64,000 nucleotides of DNA from the NCBI GenBank assembly GCA_963712435.1, contig CAVQIB010000005.1, positions 124,001 to 188,000 on the forward strand, given 5' to 3'. A program made the translations under genes and the position numbers. This stretch comes from Rhodoplanes sp963712435. GTDB lineage: Bacteria; Pseudomonadota; Alphaproteobacteria; Rhizobiales; Xanthobacteraceae. How positions within the stretch are numbered: position 1 is the first letter of the stretch; each line of letters begins with the position of its first letter. Shown one piece after another: positions 16,846 through 26,252 of the stretch. The notes beneath the pieces are model-generated. The model did no database searches, was not told where the DNA came from, and saw only the letters and a list, made by a program, of their open reading frames with translations.

Positions 16846-19800
16846 ATGGCCGCACTCGTTCTGTCCGCCGCCGGCGGCGCCGTCGGCGGCGCGGCGTTCG
16901 GCCCCGTCGGGGCGATCGCCGGCCGCCTGGTCGGCGCGCTCGCCGGCAACATGCTCGACAACGCGCTGCTCGGTCCCGGCAGCGCCGGCGCGACCCGCCG
17001 CATCGAGGGCCCGCGGCTCGCCGATCTCGACGTGATGGCCTCGACCGAGGGCGCGCCGATTGCCGCGCGTGTACGGGCGCGCGCGCCTGGCCGGCCAGGT
17101 CATCTGGGCGACCAGGCTCGAAGAGGTCGCGAGCACGAGCGTGCAGACCTCGGGCGGCGGCGGCGGCAAAGGCTTCGGCGGGGGCGGCGGCGGCGCGACG
17201 CAGACATTCACCACCTCCTACAGCTATTTCGCCAATGTCGCGGTCGGCCTGTGCGAGGGGCCGATCGGCCGGATCGCGCGCATCTGGGCCGACGGCAAAC
17301 CGCTCGACCTTTCGGGCCTGAATGTGCGCGTTCTATCGCGGGACCGAGGAGCAGACGCGCCGATCCGCTGATCGTCGCCAAGGAGGGCGCAGGCAATGCG
17401 CCCGCCTATCGCGGGCTCGCCTATGCGGTGTTCGAGCGGCTGCCGCTCGAGCCCTTCTCCAATCGCATTCCGCAGCTCTCCTTCGAAGTCGTGCGGCCGG
17501 TCGGCGCGCTCGAGCGCATGCTCCGCGCGGTGACGCTCATTCCCGGCACGACCGAATTCGGCTACGAGCCCGCGACCGTGTCGCAGTCGCTCTGGCCCGG
17601 GCGGTCGGCGCGCGGAAAACCGCCATGTCACGATCGCCGCGTCCGACGTCGAAGCCGCGCTCGACGATCTGCAGGCGATGTGTCCGAACCTCGAACGCGT
17701 CGCGATCGTCGTCGCCTGGTTCGGCGGCGATCTGCGCGCCGGACAGTGCCGCATCGAACCGGGCGTCGAACTCGCGCGACCAAGTTCACTTTCGGCGCGA
17801 CCTGGTCGGTCGCGGGCCTCGACCGCGCGCAGGCGCATCTCGTCTCGATGGTGGACGGGCGGCCCGCTTACGGCGGAACCCCGTCCGACGAGAGCGTGCG
17901 CCATCTGATCGCCGAGCTGAAGGCGAGGGGGCTCAAGATCACCTTCTACCCGTTCGTGATGATGGACATTCCGGGCGGCGAACGCGCTTCCCGATCCATG
18001 GACCGGCGCGGCCGCGCAGCCGGCCTATCCCTGGCGCGGCCGCATCACCTGCGATCCGGCGCCGGGCCGGCCGGGCACGCCCGACGGAACAAGCGCGGCG
18101 CAGGCGCAGCTCGACGCGTTTTTCGGCGCGGGCGATCCCGACGCCTGGAGCTACCGGCGCATGGTGCTGCACTATGCGGGACTCGCCGCATGCGGCGGGC
18201 GGCGTCGACGCCTTCCTGATCGGCTCGGAGCTGCGCGGCCTGACGCGCGTGCGCTCGGCCTCCGGCGTCTATCCCGCGGTCGCCGCGCTGGTGCAGCTCG
18301 CGAGCGAGGCGAAATCCATTCTCGGCCCCGGCACGCTCGTCACCTATGGCGCCGACTGGACCGAGTACGGCGCGCATGCGGTCGATCCCGCCGCCAACGA
18401 GATGCGCTTTCCGCTCGACGCGCTATGGGCGTCGCCTGCGATCGATGCGGTCGGGATCGACTATTACGCGCCGCTGTCGGATTGGCGCGACACCGCCGAT
18501 CATCTCGACCGGCAGCTCGCGAACACGATCTACGACCGCGGCTATCTCGCCCGGAACATCCGCGCCGGGGAGGGGTTCGACTGGTACTACGCAAACAATG
18601 GAGAACGCGCGGCGCAGGCGCGCACGCCGATCACCGACGGGCTCGGCAAGCCCTGGGTGTTTCGCGTCAAGGATCTGTGGAGCTGGTGGTCCAACCCGCA
18701 TTACGAGCGCGTCGGCGGCGCGGAGCTGCCGACGCCGACCGCCTGGGCCCCGCAGAGCAAGCCGATCTGGATCACCGAGGTCGGCTGTCCGGCGGTCGAC
18801 AAGGGCGCGAACCAGCCGAGCGTGTTTCCCGACCCGAAATCCGCAGAGGCCGGCGTCCCGTATTTTTCCGACGGGCAGCGCGACGACCTGATCCAGCGCC
18901 GCCTGCTCGAAGCGATGCTCGCGACGTTCGACCCGGCCTTCGGGGCGACGGCCGCGAACAATCCGCTCTCGGCCGTGTACGGCCAGCGCATGGTCGATCC
19001 GTCCGCCATCCATCTGTGGACGTGGGATGCGCGTCCGTTCCCGGTCTTCCCGGCGGCGCTCGACGCATGGAGCGACGGGCTGAACTGGGACACCGGCCAC
19101 TGGCTCACCGGGCGGCTCGGATCGTGTCCGCTCGATGCGCTCGTCGCGCAGATTTTGGCGGACGCCGGCGTCGCCGAATGCGACGCGAGCACGCTGCGCG
19201 ACTGGACGGACGGCTATGTGATCGATCGGCCGATGTCGCCGCGCGCCGCGCTCGAACCGCTCGGCGCGGCGTTCGCCTTCGAGGCTGCGACCGACGGCGG
19301 GCTCCTGAGCTTTCGCCCGCGCGGCGGGCCGCCGGTCGCCGAACTCGGCGAGGATGATCTCGTGATGCCCGACAAGGGCGCGCCGGCGCGGCTCGTGCGC
19401 GCGCAGGAAACCGAACTGCCGAACGACATTTCGCTCGGCTTCACCGATCTCGCGCAAGACTATCGCCGCGCGGCGGCGACGTCGCGCCGCCTGGTCGGCG
19501 GCTCGGCCAAGACCGCGCATGCCGACCTCGCCACCGTGATGGACCGCGCCGCCGCCGAGCGCCGCGCCAATATCTGGCTGCAGGATTTGTGGGCCGGCCG
19601 CGAGCAGGCGAGTTTCGCCGTGCCGCCGAGCCGGCTCGGAACTCGTGCCGGGCGACGTGGTCGGGCTCACGATCGGCGGACGGCGTCGGCTGCTCGAAAT
19701 CCGCGAACTGGTCGAGAGCGGCGCGCGCGACATCAGCGCCCGCTCGATCGATCCGGAGGTCTTCGCCGTTCCGCTGACGCCGCCGCGCCGGCGCGCGCCC

Positions 19801-20750
19801 GCGCTGCCGGCGGCAATCGGGCCGGCGGAGGTCGTCCTGCTCGATCTTCCGACGCTTCCCGCCGACGAAAACCCGGTGCTGCTGCGCGCCGCCATCGTTG
19901 CGGATCCCTGGCCGGGACCGGTCGCGGTGTGGCGCTCCTTCGACGGCGTTGCGTTCGAGCGCGTCGCGGTCGCGATGGCGCCGGCGACCGTCGGCGAAAC
20001 GCTCGACGCGCTGCCGGCCGGCCCGACCGGGCGGTTCCAGGCAAATTCCGCGGTCCGGGTGCGGCTCTATCGCGGCGCGCTCGCGTCGCTCGGCGATGCG
20101 GCGGTGCTCGCGGGGGCGAATGCGGCGGCGCTCGTGCAGCCGGACGGCAGCGCCGAGGTGGTCCAGTTCGCGCGCGCCGAGCTGGTCGGCGAACGGACCT
20201 ATGCGATCAGCCGTCTCTTGCGCGGACAGGCCGGCAGCGAATGGGCGATGGGCGGTCCGCTCGCGGCCGGCGCGCGGTTCGTCATCCTGGACGAGAACGT
20301 CACGACGCTCGCGCACGGCATCGGCCTGCTCGGCCGCACCATTCAGCTGCGCGTGGTGGCGGCCGACCGCAGCCACGGCGACCCGACCGCGGTCGCTTGC
20401 GTGGCGACGCCGCAGGCCACCGCGCTGCGTCCGCTCGCGCCGGTCCATCTGCGCGCGCGCCGCGGGGCGGGCGGCGTCACCCTGTCATGGATCAGGCGCA
20501 CGCGTCGCGACGGTGATTCGTGGGCGACGCTCGACGCGCCGCTGGGCGAGGACAGCGAGGCCTACGCCGTCGACATCCTGTCCGGCGCAGAGGTGGTGCG
20601 CAGCCTCGCGGCCGCGCAGCCATCGGCGCTCTATGCGGCGGCCGACGAGCTCGCCGATTTCGGAGCGCCGCAGGCGAGCCTCGCCGTGCGCGTCGCGCAG
20701 CTCTCCGCAACCGTCGGCCGCGGCTTCCAGCGAGCGGCGGACCGCGCGAG
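16846..20750 (+). pseudogene. GTA giant tail hub protein (orfg15, TIM-barrel/tail-tip 'megatron'), with multiple frameshifts
   Basis: About 1,300 residues when frames are joined. N-terminus: glycine-rich membrane-active helices (AALVLSAAGGAVGGAAFGPV). Then QVIWATRLEEV and a Gly-rich loop. The glycoside-hydrolase-like TIM-barrel region includes FYPFVMMDIPGG, LIGSELRGLTRVRS, YGADWTEYG, IWITEVGCPAVDKGANQPS and AIHLWTWDARPFPVFP. The C-terminal tail-hub region includes PGDVVGLTIGGRRRLLEIRE and ENVTTLAHGIGLLGRT, ending at VRVAQLSATVGRGF. I count about eight frame changes (near 17075, 17328, 17358, 17620, 17780, 17985, 18180, 19640), most equal to one extra base. It forms the tail tip and host-contact baseplate in GTAs. 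The last residues are unclear where it meets the next gene. Confidence 0.82.
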
Positions 20751-21518
20751 ATGCTCGCGGCCAACCGCACCTACTATGTGCGAACCGACGGCTCCGATGC
20801 GAATGACGGCCTGGCGAACTCGGCGGGCGGCGCCTTCCTGACCTTGCAGAAGGCCTATGACGTCATCGCGGCGAAGCTCGACCTCGGCGGCTTCACCGTG
20901 ACGGTGCAGGTCGGCCCGGGAACCTATGCCGGCGGCCTTGATGTCGCGCAGCCATGGACCGGCGGCGGCGCGGTGACGTTCCAGGGCGACACGGCGACTC
21001 CCGGCAATGTGGTCATTGCGACGAACGGATCGGGCGCGCATTGCGTCAATGTCAGCGCGGCGCTGCCCGGCGCGCTCACCGTCGCCGGATTCAAGCTTAC
21101 GACCGCGGGCGCAGGCTCCGACTGCGTCAACCATGTGGGCACCGGAAGCCTGCTGCTCGGGACCAACGACTACGGCGCGGCCACCCGCTTTCACGTCACT
21201 GTCGGCTCGGCCGCGGCCATCGTGCGGATGCAATCGGCTTACGCCATCTCGGGCGGCGCAGCCGTCCACTGGGTCGCCAATGCCGGCGGCTATCTCACCT
21301 TCGCCGCGGCGGTGACGCTGACCGGAACCCCGGCGTTCGCGGCCGAATTCGCGCTCGCCACGCGCGTGGCGCTGATCGAGCTCGCCGGCGGCTCGTTCAC
21401 CGGCGCGGCGACCGGCAAGCGCTACGACGTCAATCTGAACGGCGTGATCCTCAGCAGCGGCCTCACGCTGCCGGGAAACGTGGCCGGCACGACCGCAACC
21501 GGCGGGCAGTATTCGTGA
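20751..21518 (+). CDS. Right-handed beta-helix (pectate-lyase-like) phage tail-fibre protein
   Basis: About 255 residues starting MLAANRTYYVRTDGSDANDG, a typical opening of phage or GTA-associated beta-helix proteins, followed by FLTLQKAYDVIAAKLDL and VTVQVGPGTYAGG. The rest is a Gly/Ala/Thr/Val-rich series of beta coils ending GNVAGTTATGGQYS. It probably trimerises into a receptor-binding fibre or spike at the tail tip; that is inferred from fold and position. Its ATG lies within the end of the hub gene, and sensible-looking sequence (PASGGPRE) reads straight into it, so a translational fusion to the hub is conceivable. The frame is intact. Confidence 0.72.
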   Translation: MLAANRTYYVRTDGSDANDGLANSAGGAFLTLQKAYDVIAAKLDLGGFTVTVQVGPGTYAGGLDVAQPWTGGGAVTFQGDTATPGNVVIATNGSGAHCVNVSAALPGALTVAGFKLTTAGAGSDCVNHVGTGSLLLGTNDYGAATRFHVTVGSAAAIVRMQSAYAISGGAAVHWVANAGGYLTFAAAVTLTGTPAFAAEFALATRVALIELAGGSFTGAATGKRYDVNLNGVILSSGLTLPGNVAGTTATGGQYS

Positions 21519-21633
21519 GGGAGGGCGAATTTGCAACGATTGTGGCGCCTGCGCCATCAGGCTAAACGGTTCGATTCCGTCGCTCGAAGAGGAGGGGCTT
21601 GTGTCCTCGGTTGTTCCGCCAACGGCGATTTAA

Positions 21634-21984
21634 ATGCGCCAATTTGTTCACCGTCTTGCATCAAGGCTGCCGCCGTTGAGAAGGTTGGTGGAGCAGAGGG
21701 ATGCCTATGCGCGGCAGGTGGAACAACTTGCCGGTGTCGCACAGCAGCGGGATGCTTATGCGCAGAAGCTCCAAGATTTGTGTTTGGACGTCGCCAGACT
21801 TGGAGCCGAGTGCGAGGTTCTGCGCCACGGCAACGACAGTATCCGTGAGCAGATTTCACAACTCACGCAGCAGCTTCAGGCGCAGACCCGCAGCGTCACA
21901 TCGGAAATCGAGCATCTTTCGGCGGAACGCCTGAGGCGATCCGGCCTCGACAATGGCAGCGCGGAGAACCGCGGCCGCCGATAG
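21634..21984 (+). CDS. Coiled-coil protein of unknown function
   Basis: A 116-residue protein that is almost entirely heptad-like: QRDAYARQVEQLAGVAQ is repeated as QQRDAYAQKLQDLCLD, followed by IREQISQLTQQLQAQTRS and SEIEHLSAERLRR. The duplicated QRDAYA unit is visible directly. Soluble, with a basic N-terminus (MRQFVHRLASRLPPLRRL). I do not recognise a family. It is the last gene before base composition drops, and could be a GTA accessory or the truncated N-terminal coil of a larger protein, since its last residues (GSAENRGRR) look like random read-through. Confidence 0.45.
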   Translation: MRQFVHRLASRLPPLRRLVEQRDAYARQVEQLAGVAQQRDAYAQKLQDLCLDVARLGAECEVLRHGNDSIREQISQLTQQLQAQTRSVTSEIEHLSAERLRRSGLDNGSAENRGRR

Positions 21985-22140
21985 GCGTGTTGTGCGGAGT
22001 TTCGTTGTTGTAAAGTTTATTCCGCAAGTCGCCTGCTTGCTCAAGGTCAATTCCGTCAGTCGATATAAAATCGACCGGCCGCTCTGCAGCTTGTACGCGA
22101 TAAAGGAGGACACTTGGGATGACTTTCGCGAAAATACTCG

Positions 22141-22814
22141 TTAACGAACGCTTAAGCCCATCCGTTTCAATGAGATCCTTTGTTGGGTAATGAGTGTATC
22201 AAATAAAAAGTTGCCCCACTCATCCCAAATCGTAAAATCTTTCAGTTTATTGTAGTACCGATCAATTCGAGTGTTCTGAAGAAGAAACTCTCCCATTTTG
22301 TGTAGGTCGTTATTCAGGGCGAAAAGGTATTCAGGCAAATCGTGTAGCCTATCGGAGTCATATGATGACCCTTTAAAGAGGTCGATAAAATTCCCTTGGG
22401 ATCCCATCCAGCCATATCGGCTGCTTTGTTTGCGAGCAAAATGTATTTTTCGACTCGCTTGACGAGAGTTAGGAATTGGTTCTCTAGCGCCGGTGTAGGC
22501 TTATTTGCGCGTGGAAGAGTGTAGTTGAAAAGCTGCTTAGTCGAGTTGCCAGGCGCACCCATATTTGCTGCCCTGAGTACAGCCTCCTTCGTGCCCTTAC
22601 CGGAGCGCTCAAGACGGTCGAGAATCTCGCCGAGGTTTTCCGCGACAATTTTTCGGTCTTTTTCCTCGGTGATCTTTTTTCGCTCGCAAATGGCGGCGTT
22701 GATCGAGGCGAACCGACGCTCTTGGCTCTCCCGATCTAATTTTGCCACCGCCTCATACTTCTGCTGCGTCCGCGCCGGCCGCGACGGGATGACGTTCGAT
22801 GTCGGAGAAGTCAA
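22141..22814 (-). CDS. Unrecognised protein in AT-richer islet (one frameshift)
   Basis: Two minus-strand frames join near 22400: the first ends around LANKAADMAGW, the second reads MGSQGNFIDLFKGSSYDSDR and ends KRMGLSVR at 22141. Together they give about 220 residues. The N-terminal part is charged and helical (ICERKKITEEKDRKIVAE); the middle, TKEAVLRAANMGAPGNSTKQ, could be a helix-turn-helix. The C-terminal half is aromatic-rich (IDRYYNKLKDFTIWDEWGN). The apparent start is TTG 22814, so the true start is uncertain. Codon use is clearly less GC-rich than in neighbouring genes, a sign of horizontal acquisition. No function assigned. Confidence 0.5.
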
Positions 22815-22841
22815 ATCTGCGCTCTTGTTTGACCCTTTTCT

Positions 22842-23171
22842 TCACGCTGCCCGGGGATGCCGGCGCGACGACCGGTTCCTAGTCGGCCACTGTCTTCGAT
22901 GCCGGCGACCATCCGGGCTACAGTCGTGCATCACCGTGATGATGTCTTCCGAGTCCTCGCTGACGAGCACGACAACATCGGTCGCCCTCTGTACGATCTG
23001 GCGGAGGTCGGCTAAAGCCTTCTTGCTGATCCGATAAGAGCGGCCACCATCACCCGCCTCCAGGTTCACGTCGGCGTGCTGCAATATAAAGTCCACCACG
23101 GGTGGCCGTATCCCTCTTTGCTGTGCTCGCCTCAACGCGTGTCTTGAAAAGCTATGCTTGGCGCGCTCCAT
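22842..23171 (-). CDS. DUF4258-like small protein (RelE/BrnT-sized)
   Basis: About 109 residues. The core FSRHALRRAQQRGIRPPVVD, then SYRISKKALADLRQIVQRA, VVVLVSEDSEDIITVMHD resembles DUF4258, a small alpha/beta domain in which a motif such as SxHALxRxxxRGI is usual. Some such proteins are suspected toxins related to RelE/BrnT; no toxin activity can be shown here. I choose ATG 23171 (MERAKH) because a GGGG motif lies at good distance; ATG 23183 is possible. The basic C-terminal tail (RRHRRQWPTRNRSSRRH) seems extra. A small ORF overlaps its start on the other strand. Confidence 0.55.
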   Translation of the reverse strand: MERAKHSFSRHALRRAQQRGIRPPVVDFILQHADVNLEAGDGGRSYRISKKALADLRQIVQRATDVVVLVSEDSEDIITVMHDCSPDGRRHRRQWPTRNRSSRRHPRAA

Positions 23172-23319
23172 GGCTGACCCCATCGTCCGTGAATTGGCAG
23201 GTTGTAAACCATGCGGGGCTCGCGAGCATTCCAAAATGTCGGAAATATTGTCAGAAGAAAAGGCCGAATATGCTAGAATGGCGGCCTTAGAAATAAAAGA
23301 AGCTGAGGAGACAATCTGA
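23170..23319 (+). CDS. Possible small ORF divergent to the DUF4258-like gene
   Basis: A 49-codon plus-strand frame from ATG to TGA, starting MADPIVRELAGCKPCGAREH and ending in an acidic helix (SEEKAEYARMAALEIKEAEE). The AT-leaning codons and amphipathic helix look protein-like, and an acidic helical partner next to a basic toxin-sized protein would fit an antitoxin. Against it, there is no Shine-Dalgarno and its start overlaps the divergent gene's start by two bases. Weak call. Confidence 0.3.
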   Translation: MADPIVRELAGCKPCGAREHSKMSEILSEEKAEYARMAALEIKEAEETI

Positions 23320-23376
23320 CAGAAGCCATCCGCGTCGTTGCGCCCGCATCCGCCGAGCCCGTCGGTGCTTCCGAAG

Positions 23377-24153
23377 CTACAGTTCGTTCGCTCTGATCCG
23401 GTAAGTGCCCGTGTGCTTGCCGTGGCCCTCGGCCGAAACGTGGTAGATCCCGGTCGAAGGCGCGACATAGCTCAGAACAGAGGTCCAGCCCGGCCCTGGG
23501 CCATCGACGCTGCCGGAGTCGCTGACCAGCACTTGGCCGGTCCCGTCGATAAGCCGCAGCACGGGATGACCCAAGGTCCCATGCCCGGCGTCGCTCCCCT
23601 CGCAGGCGAACTGATAGTTCTTGCCGGACGTGAGCGTCACCCTGAACCAGTCGGCGTCGCCGGCCGTCTCGATATTGCCTCTGCTCGAGCCGCCGACGGC
23701 GACCATTCCGGTCGTCGCCGTCGAAGCCGGAAAGTCGTCGATATAGTTGAACAGCGCATCGCCGGCGAAATAGGTGACGCCGAGCGAGAGGACGATGAGC
23801 GCGGCGCTCGCCAATGCGATCCGCAGCCGCCTGCTTGGATGCGCCGGCCGTCCCGACCAGCGGCGCGCGAGGCCGCCCGAGCCGGCCATGCGAGGGCGAT
23901 CCGGCGCCGGGCGGAATTGAGGAGCGGAGCTGTCGAGCTGCGCCATCACCGCGGCCAATGATCCGCCCGCCAATGCCGCAGGCGGGAGACCTTCGAGCAC
24001 AAAGCCGCCGACATGCTCCATCGCGCGCACGAAAGCGCGGCAGCGCGTGCAGCCGCGGACATGATCGGTGACCGCCAAGCGGCGAGCGTCGTCGAGCGTG
24101 CCGGCGGCGAAGGCCGCGAGCTCGATATTCGAGGGATGTTCGTCGGCCGTCAT
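23377..24153 (-). CDS. Anti-sigma factor with zinc-finger (zf-HC2) N-terminus and PPC-like extracytoplasmic domain
   Basis: A 258-residue membrane protein. Residues 1-45 form a cytoplasmic zf-HC2/ZAS anti-sigma module with the HxxxCxxC signature (DHVRGCTRCRAF). A single membrane helix (LRIALASAALIVLSLGVTYF) lies near residue 115. The outside part is a beta-sandwich resembling the bacterial pre-peptidase C-terminal (PPC) domain: AGDADWFRVTLTSGKNYQFA, then DGTGQVLVSDSGS and TGIYHVSAEGHGKHTGTYRI. The start ATG overlaps the stop of the ECF sigma gene (ATGA), so the two are co-translated. The module would hold the sigma factor at the membrane until an outside signal acts on the PPC-like domain; the signal is unknown. 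Confidence 0.8.
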   Translation of the reverse strand: MTADEHPSNIELAAFAAGTLDDARRLAVTDHVRGCTRCRAFVRAMEHVGGFVLEGLPPAALAGGSLAAVMAQLDSSAPQFRPAPDRPRMAGSGGLARRWSGRPAHPSRRLRIALASAALIVLSLGVTYFAGDALFNYIDDFPASTATTGMVAVGGSSRGNIETAGDADWFRVTLTSGKNYQFACEGSDAGHGTLGHPVLRLIDGTGQVLVSDSGSVDGPGPGWTSVLSYVAPSTGIYHVSAEGHGKHTGTYRIRANEL

Positions 24154-24696
24154 GATGTGTGGCCCAACACGGAGCGCAGCCGCGGCGCGAGGAGCTCCGC
24201 AATTTCAGCCCCGGGCTTATCTTCGAAGAAGGATCGTTCGAGTGAACGCAGTTGCTTGTTCGACAGCTGCGCCATGGCATCGCGGACGCAGTGCTCCACC
24301 TGCGCCGCCGCGACCTGTGATTCTCGTGTCAGCAGCGCGTCAACCTGAGGCTCGGCGCCATCGGCGTCGTTGTCGACCGCGGCAGCGCCGCCGCGCCGCT
24401 CGCGCCGGAGCGCGTCGGTCCGCAGATTGCGGGCGATGGTGAATATCCAGGCGGCCGCGCCGGCGGCGCTGGGTTTGAACTCGCGCGGCCTTGCGCCACA
24501 CGGACACCATGGTTTGTCGGGCGATTTCTTCCGCCGCAGCGTCGCTCGCCCCCGAGCGCAGCATGAACGTCTTCACGCGCGGCGCGAAATGCTGGAACAG
24601 CCTGACGAAGGTCGCGCGATCCTGCCGGGTGGCAACTGCCTGGATCAGTTGCTCCCACGAACTCGCGCCTTCTGCGACCGCTGCGTTATTCGGCAT
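24150..24696 (-). CDS. ECF-type RNA polymerase sigma factor (one frameshift)
   Basis: The N-terminal frame from ATG 24696 reads SSWEQLIQAVATRQDRATFV, RLFQHFAPRVKTFML (region 2). At about 24490 the sense moves one frame: EFKPSAAGAAAWIFTIARNL, RTDALRRERRGG (rest of region 2), then HCVRDAMAQLSNKQLRSLER and FFEDKPGAEIAELL (region 4 helix-turn-helix). It ends at 24150 overlapping the anti-sigma gene. One extra base (CGCGCG region) accounts for the break. ECF factors redirect RNA polymerase under envelope or redox stress. I could not identify an autoregulatory promoter upstream. Confidence 0.75.
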
Positions 24697-24974
24697 AGTC
24701 ACCCATTGGGGCGGCGAGCGGTACAACAGTGACACGCATTCCGCTTTTCCTATGACAATTCTCAACGCTTCAGACCGCATGCCGTGCCGTTCGCGCGCGG
24801 CTTCGGACGCTTATAGATTAGCGGACGCAAGAGAATTGCTAGAGGTGATTTTTGCGGCCCTGCCTTACGCAACCTGAAGGAAAACCGGACGCAACCTCAA
24901 GAAAAATCCGGCGACCAAGTAGCGCCGCAATTCTGGCGCTTCTGTAGACGGGGATCACATTGCGGGGGTGATGG

Positions 24975-25385
24975 ATGAGAATGATCTTTGCCGCGGCGGC
25001 CATGGCGCTCTGTCTCACGCCGTCGGCCGCATTCGCTCAAGAACGCGTGGGCAGCGCAGCGCTCGGCGCTCTGTCGGGCGCCGTCGTGCTGGGTCCCGTC
25101 GGAGCGGTCGCCGGCGCGGCGATCGGGTACACCGCGGGGCCTGCGATCGCCCGATCGTGGGGGTGGCGACGGTCCGGACGGAGCGCCCAGGCGCGACCGT
25201 CGAACCGCTCTGCGTCATCGAATGTGGGCGGTCGTGCGCCGCAAGGCGCGCCGCGAAACGTGGCCGCCGCGCCAGGCGCCGACCGCGAAGTCACGGGGAC
25301 AGTACAGGCGGCTCCGACGTCGCGATCGTCGACCAAATCGGCGAACGCCTCGCCGCCTTCGCCGAGCGTGCAGGGATTCGAGTAA
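24975..25385 (+). CDS. Small exported glycine-zipper-like protein, paralogue 1
   Basis: A signal peptide (MRMIFAAAAMALCLTPSAAF, cleavage near AFA-QE) is followed by ERVGSAALGALSGAVVLGPV and GAVAGAAIGYTAGPAIARSW, a glycine-zipper-like hydrophobic stretch that may insert into membrane. The C-terminal 75 residues are Ser/Ala/Pro-rich and probably disordered. A clear paralogue lies at 43633-43950 with near-identical sequence up to AIARSWG and an unrelated tail. ATG 24975 follows a GGGGGTGATGG leader. Function unknown. Confidence 0.65.
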   Translation: MRMIFAAAAMALCLTPSAAFAQERVGSAALGALSGAVVLGPVGAVAGAAIGYTAGPAIARSWGWRRSGRSAQARPSNRSASSNVGGRAPQGAPRNVAAAPGADREVTGTVQAAPTSRSSTKSANASPPSPSVQGFE

Positions 25386-25399
25386 GCACGCGTCCGTCC

Positions 25400-25426
25400 A
25401 GCCCGCCGTCCGCGCGGCGGGCTTTA
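25400..25426 (+). terminator. Rho-independent terminator-like hairpin
   Basis: Inverted repeat AGCCCGCCG / CGGCGGGCT with a six-base loop followed by a short T-rich stretch, 14 bases after the stop of the small exported protein. The T-run is short, so termination may be partial. Confidence 0.65.
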
Positions 25427-25568
25427 TCGCGAAATCCGATCAAGTTGATTTATCCGCTTGTTCCCGCGCGAGCGGGAATCCAGCTTTCGTGTGTTTTTCT
25501 GGATCGCCCGCTTGCGCGCCGCGCAAGCGGGACGAGCGGGAACCGATTCAGCCCAATCGGAAAGCGCT

Positions 25569-26252
25569 TTAGTACCAGCTCGCCGTTTCGCTGACCCCCG
25601 AATAGGCCGGCGTCGGGCGTTCTCGCGCGGCGGCGTATGTCGTCGATCGCGCGCGCTTCTGGCGCGACCTTTCGGCGTAGATATTCGTGCGCTCACGCGT
25701 CTTGCGGACCGTCTTCTTGCGCGGCGGGGGCGTGGGCTCGCTTGCTGGGACGGGCGTGTTGACGTCGATTGATGCGTGTTCTGCTCGCGGCTGAAGCGCC
25801 GGATCCCCTTCTTCTCGCATCTCGTTCGGCGCGCTATCGGAACTCGCTGCGACGTCGGTTGCTGACGGCCCTCCTGCAAGTTCGGGATCACCGCCGCGTC
25901 CGTCGGTCGCGGCGTTTGGCCGGGCGGCTTGCGATCCGATGATCGGCAGGGGATTTCGCGCGGCCCGTGCGGGAGTCCGGCTCGCGTGGTTGGTGTTTTC
26001 GGGCGGCGGCGGCGCCTTCGGCGCAGGCGGCGTTTCAGGCGTAATGAGGGGACTGTCCTGGACATCGCGCTGTGCGGGCGATTCCTGCACGGCTGCAGGG
26101 CCGACAAAGGCGGAAAAAACCGTATAGGCCGCGGCCGCACAGACGAACCCGACGGCGAAGCTGCCGGCGGCAAGCATGAGCGGCAAGCGACGGCGACCCG
26201 GCCGCGCCCGTTCCGGCCATAGCGAGTAGTTCGGGTTGTAACGCTTGAACAC
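25569..26252 (-). CDS. Single-pass membrane protein with long proline-rich periplasmic tail
   Basis: I start at GTG 26252, reading MFKRYNPNYSLWPERARPGR, because an AAGGGG Shine-Dalgarno lies upstream and the longer frame ahead is not protein-like. A cytoplasmic basic segment precedes one membrane helix (LPLMLAAGSFAVGFVCAAAA). About 170 residues of low-complexity Pro/Ala/Thr/Glu follow (PETPPAPKAPPPPENT), ending in a basic segment (PPPRKKTVRKTRERTN). It resembles TonB-like or spacer proteins only in composition. Function unknown. Confidence 0.6.
   Translation of the reverse strand: MFKRYNPNYSLWPERARPGRRRLPLMLAAGSFAVGFVCAAAAYTVFSAFVGPAAVQESPAQRDVQDSPLITPETPPAPKAPPPPENTNHASRTPARAARNPLPIIGSQAARPNAATDGRGGDPELAGGPSATDVAASSDSAPNEMREEGDPALQPRAEHASIDVNTPVPASEPTPPPRKKTVRKTRERTNIYAERSRQKRARSTTYAAARERPTPAYSGVSETASWY

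Noticed and set aside
17000..19700. Programmed frameshifting in the GTA hub gene
   Set aside because: Too many changes, no slippery sequence, and equal changes in unrelated housekeeping genes point to sequence error or decay.
9369..21518. Complete active prophage
   Set aside because: No integrase, repressor, replication, lysis, capsid or tape-measure genes; order matches a GTA cluster with deletions.
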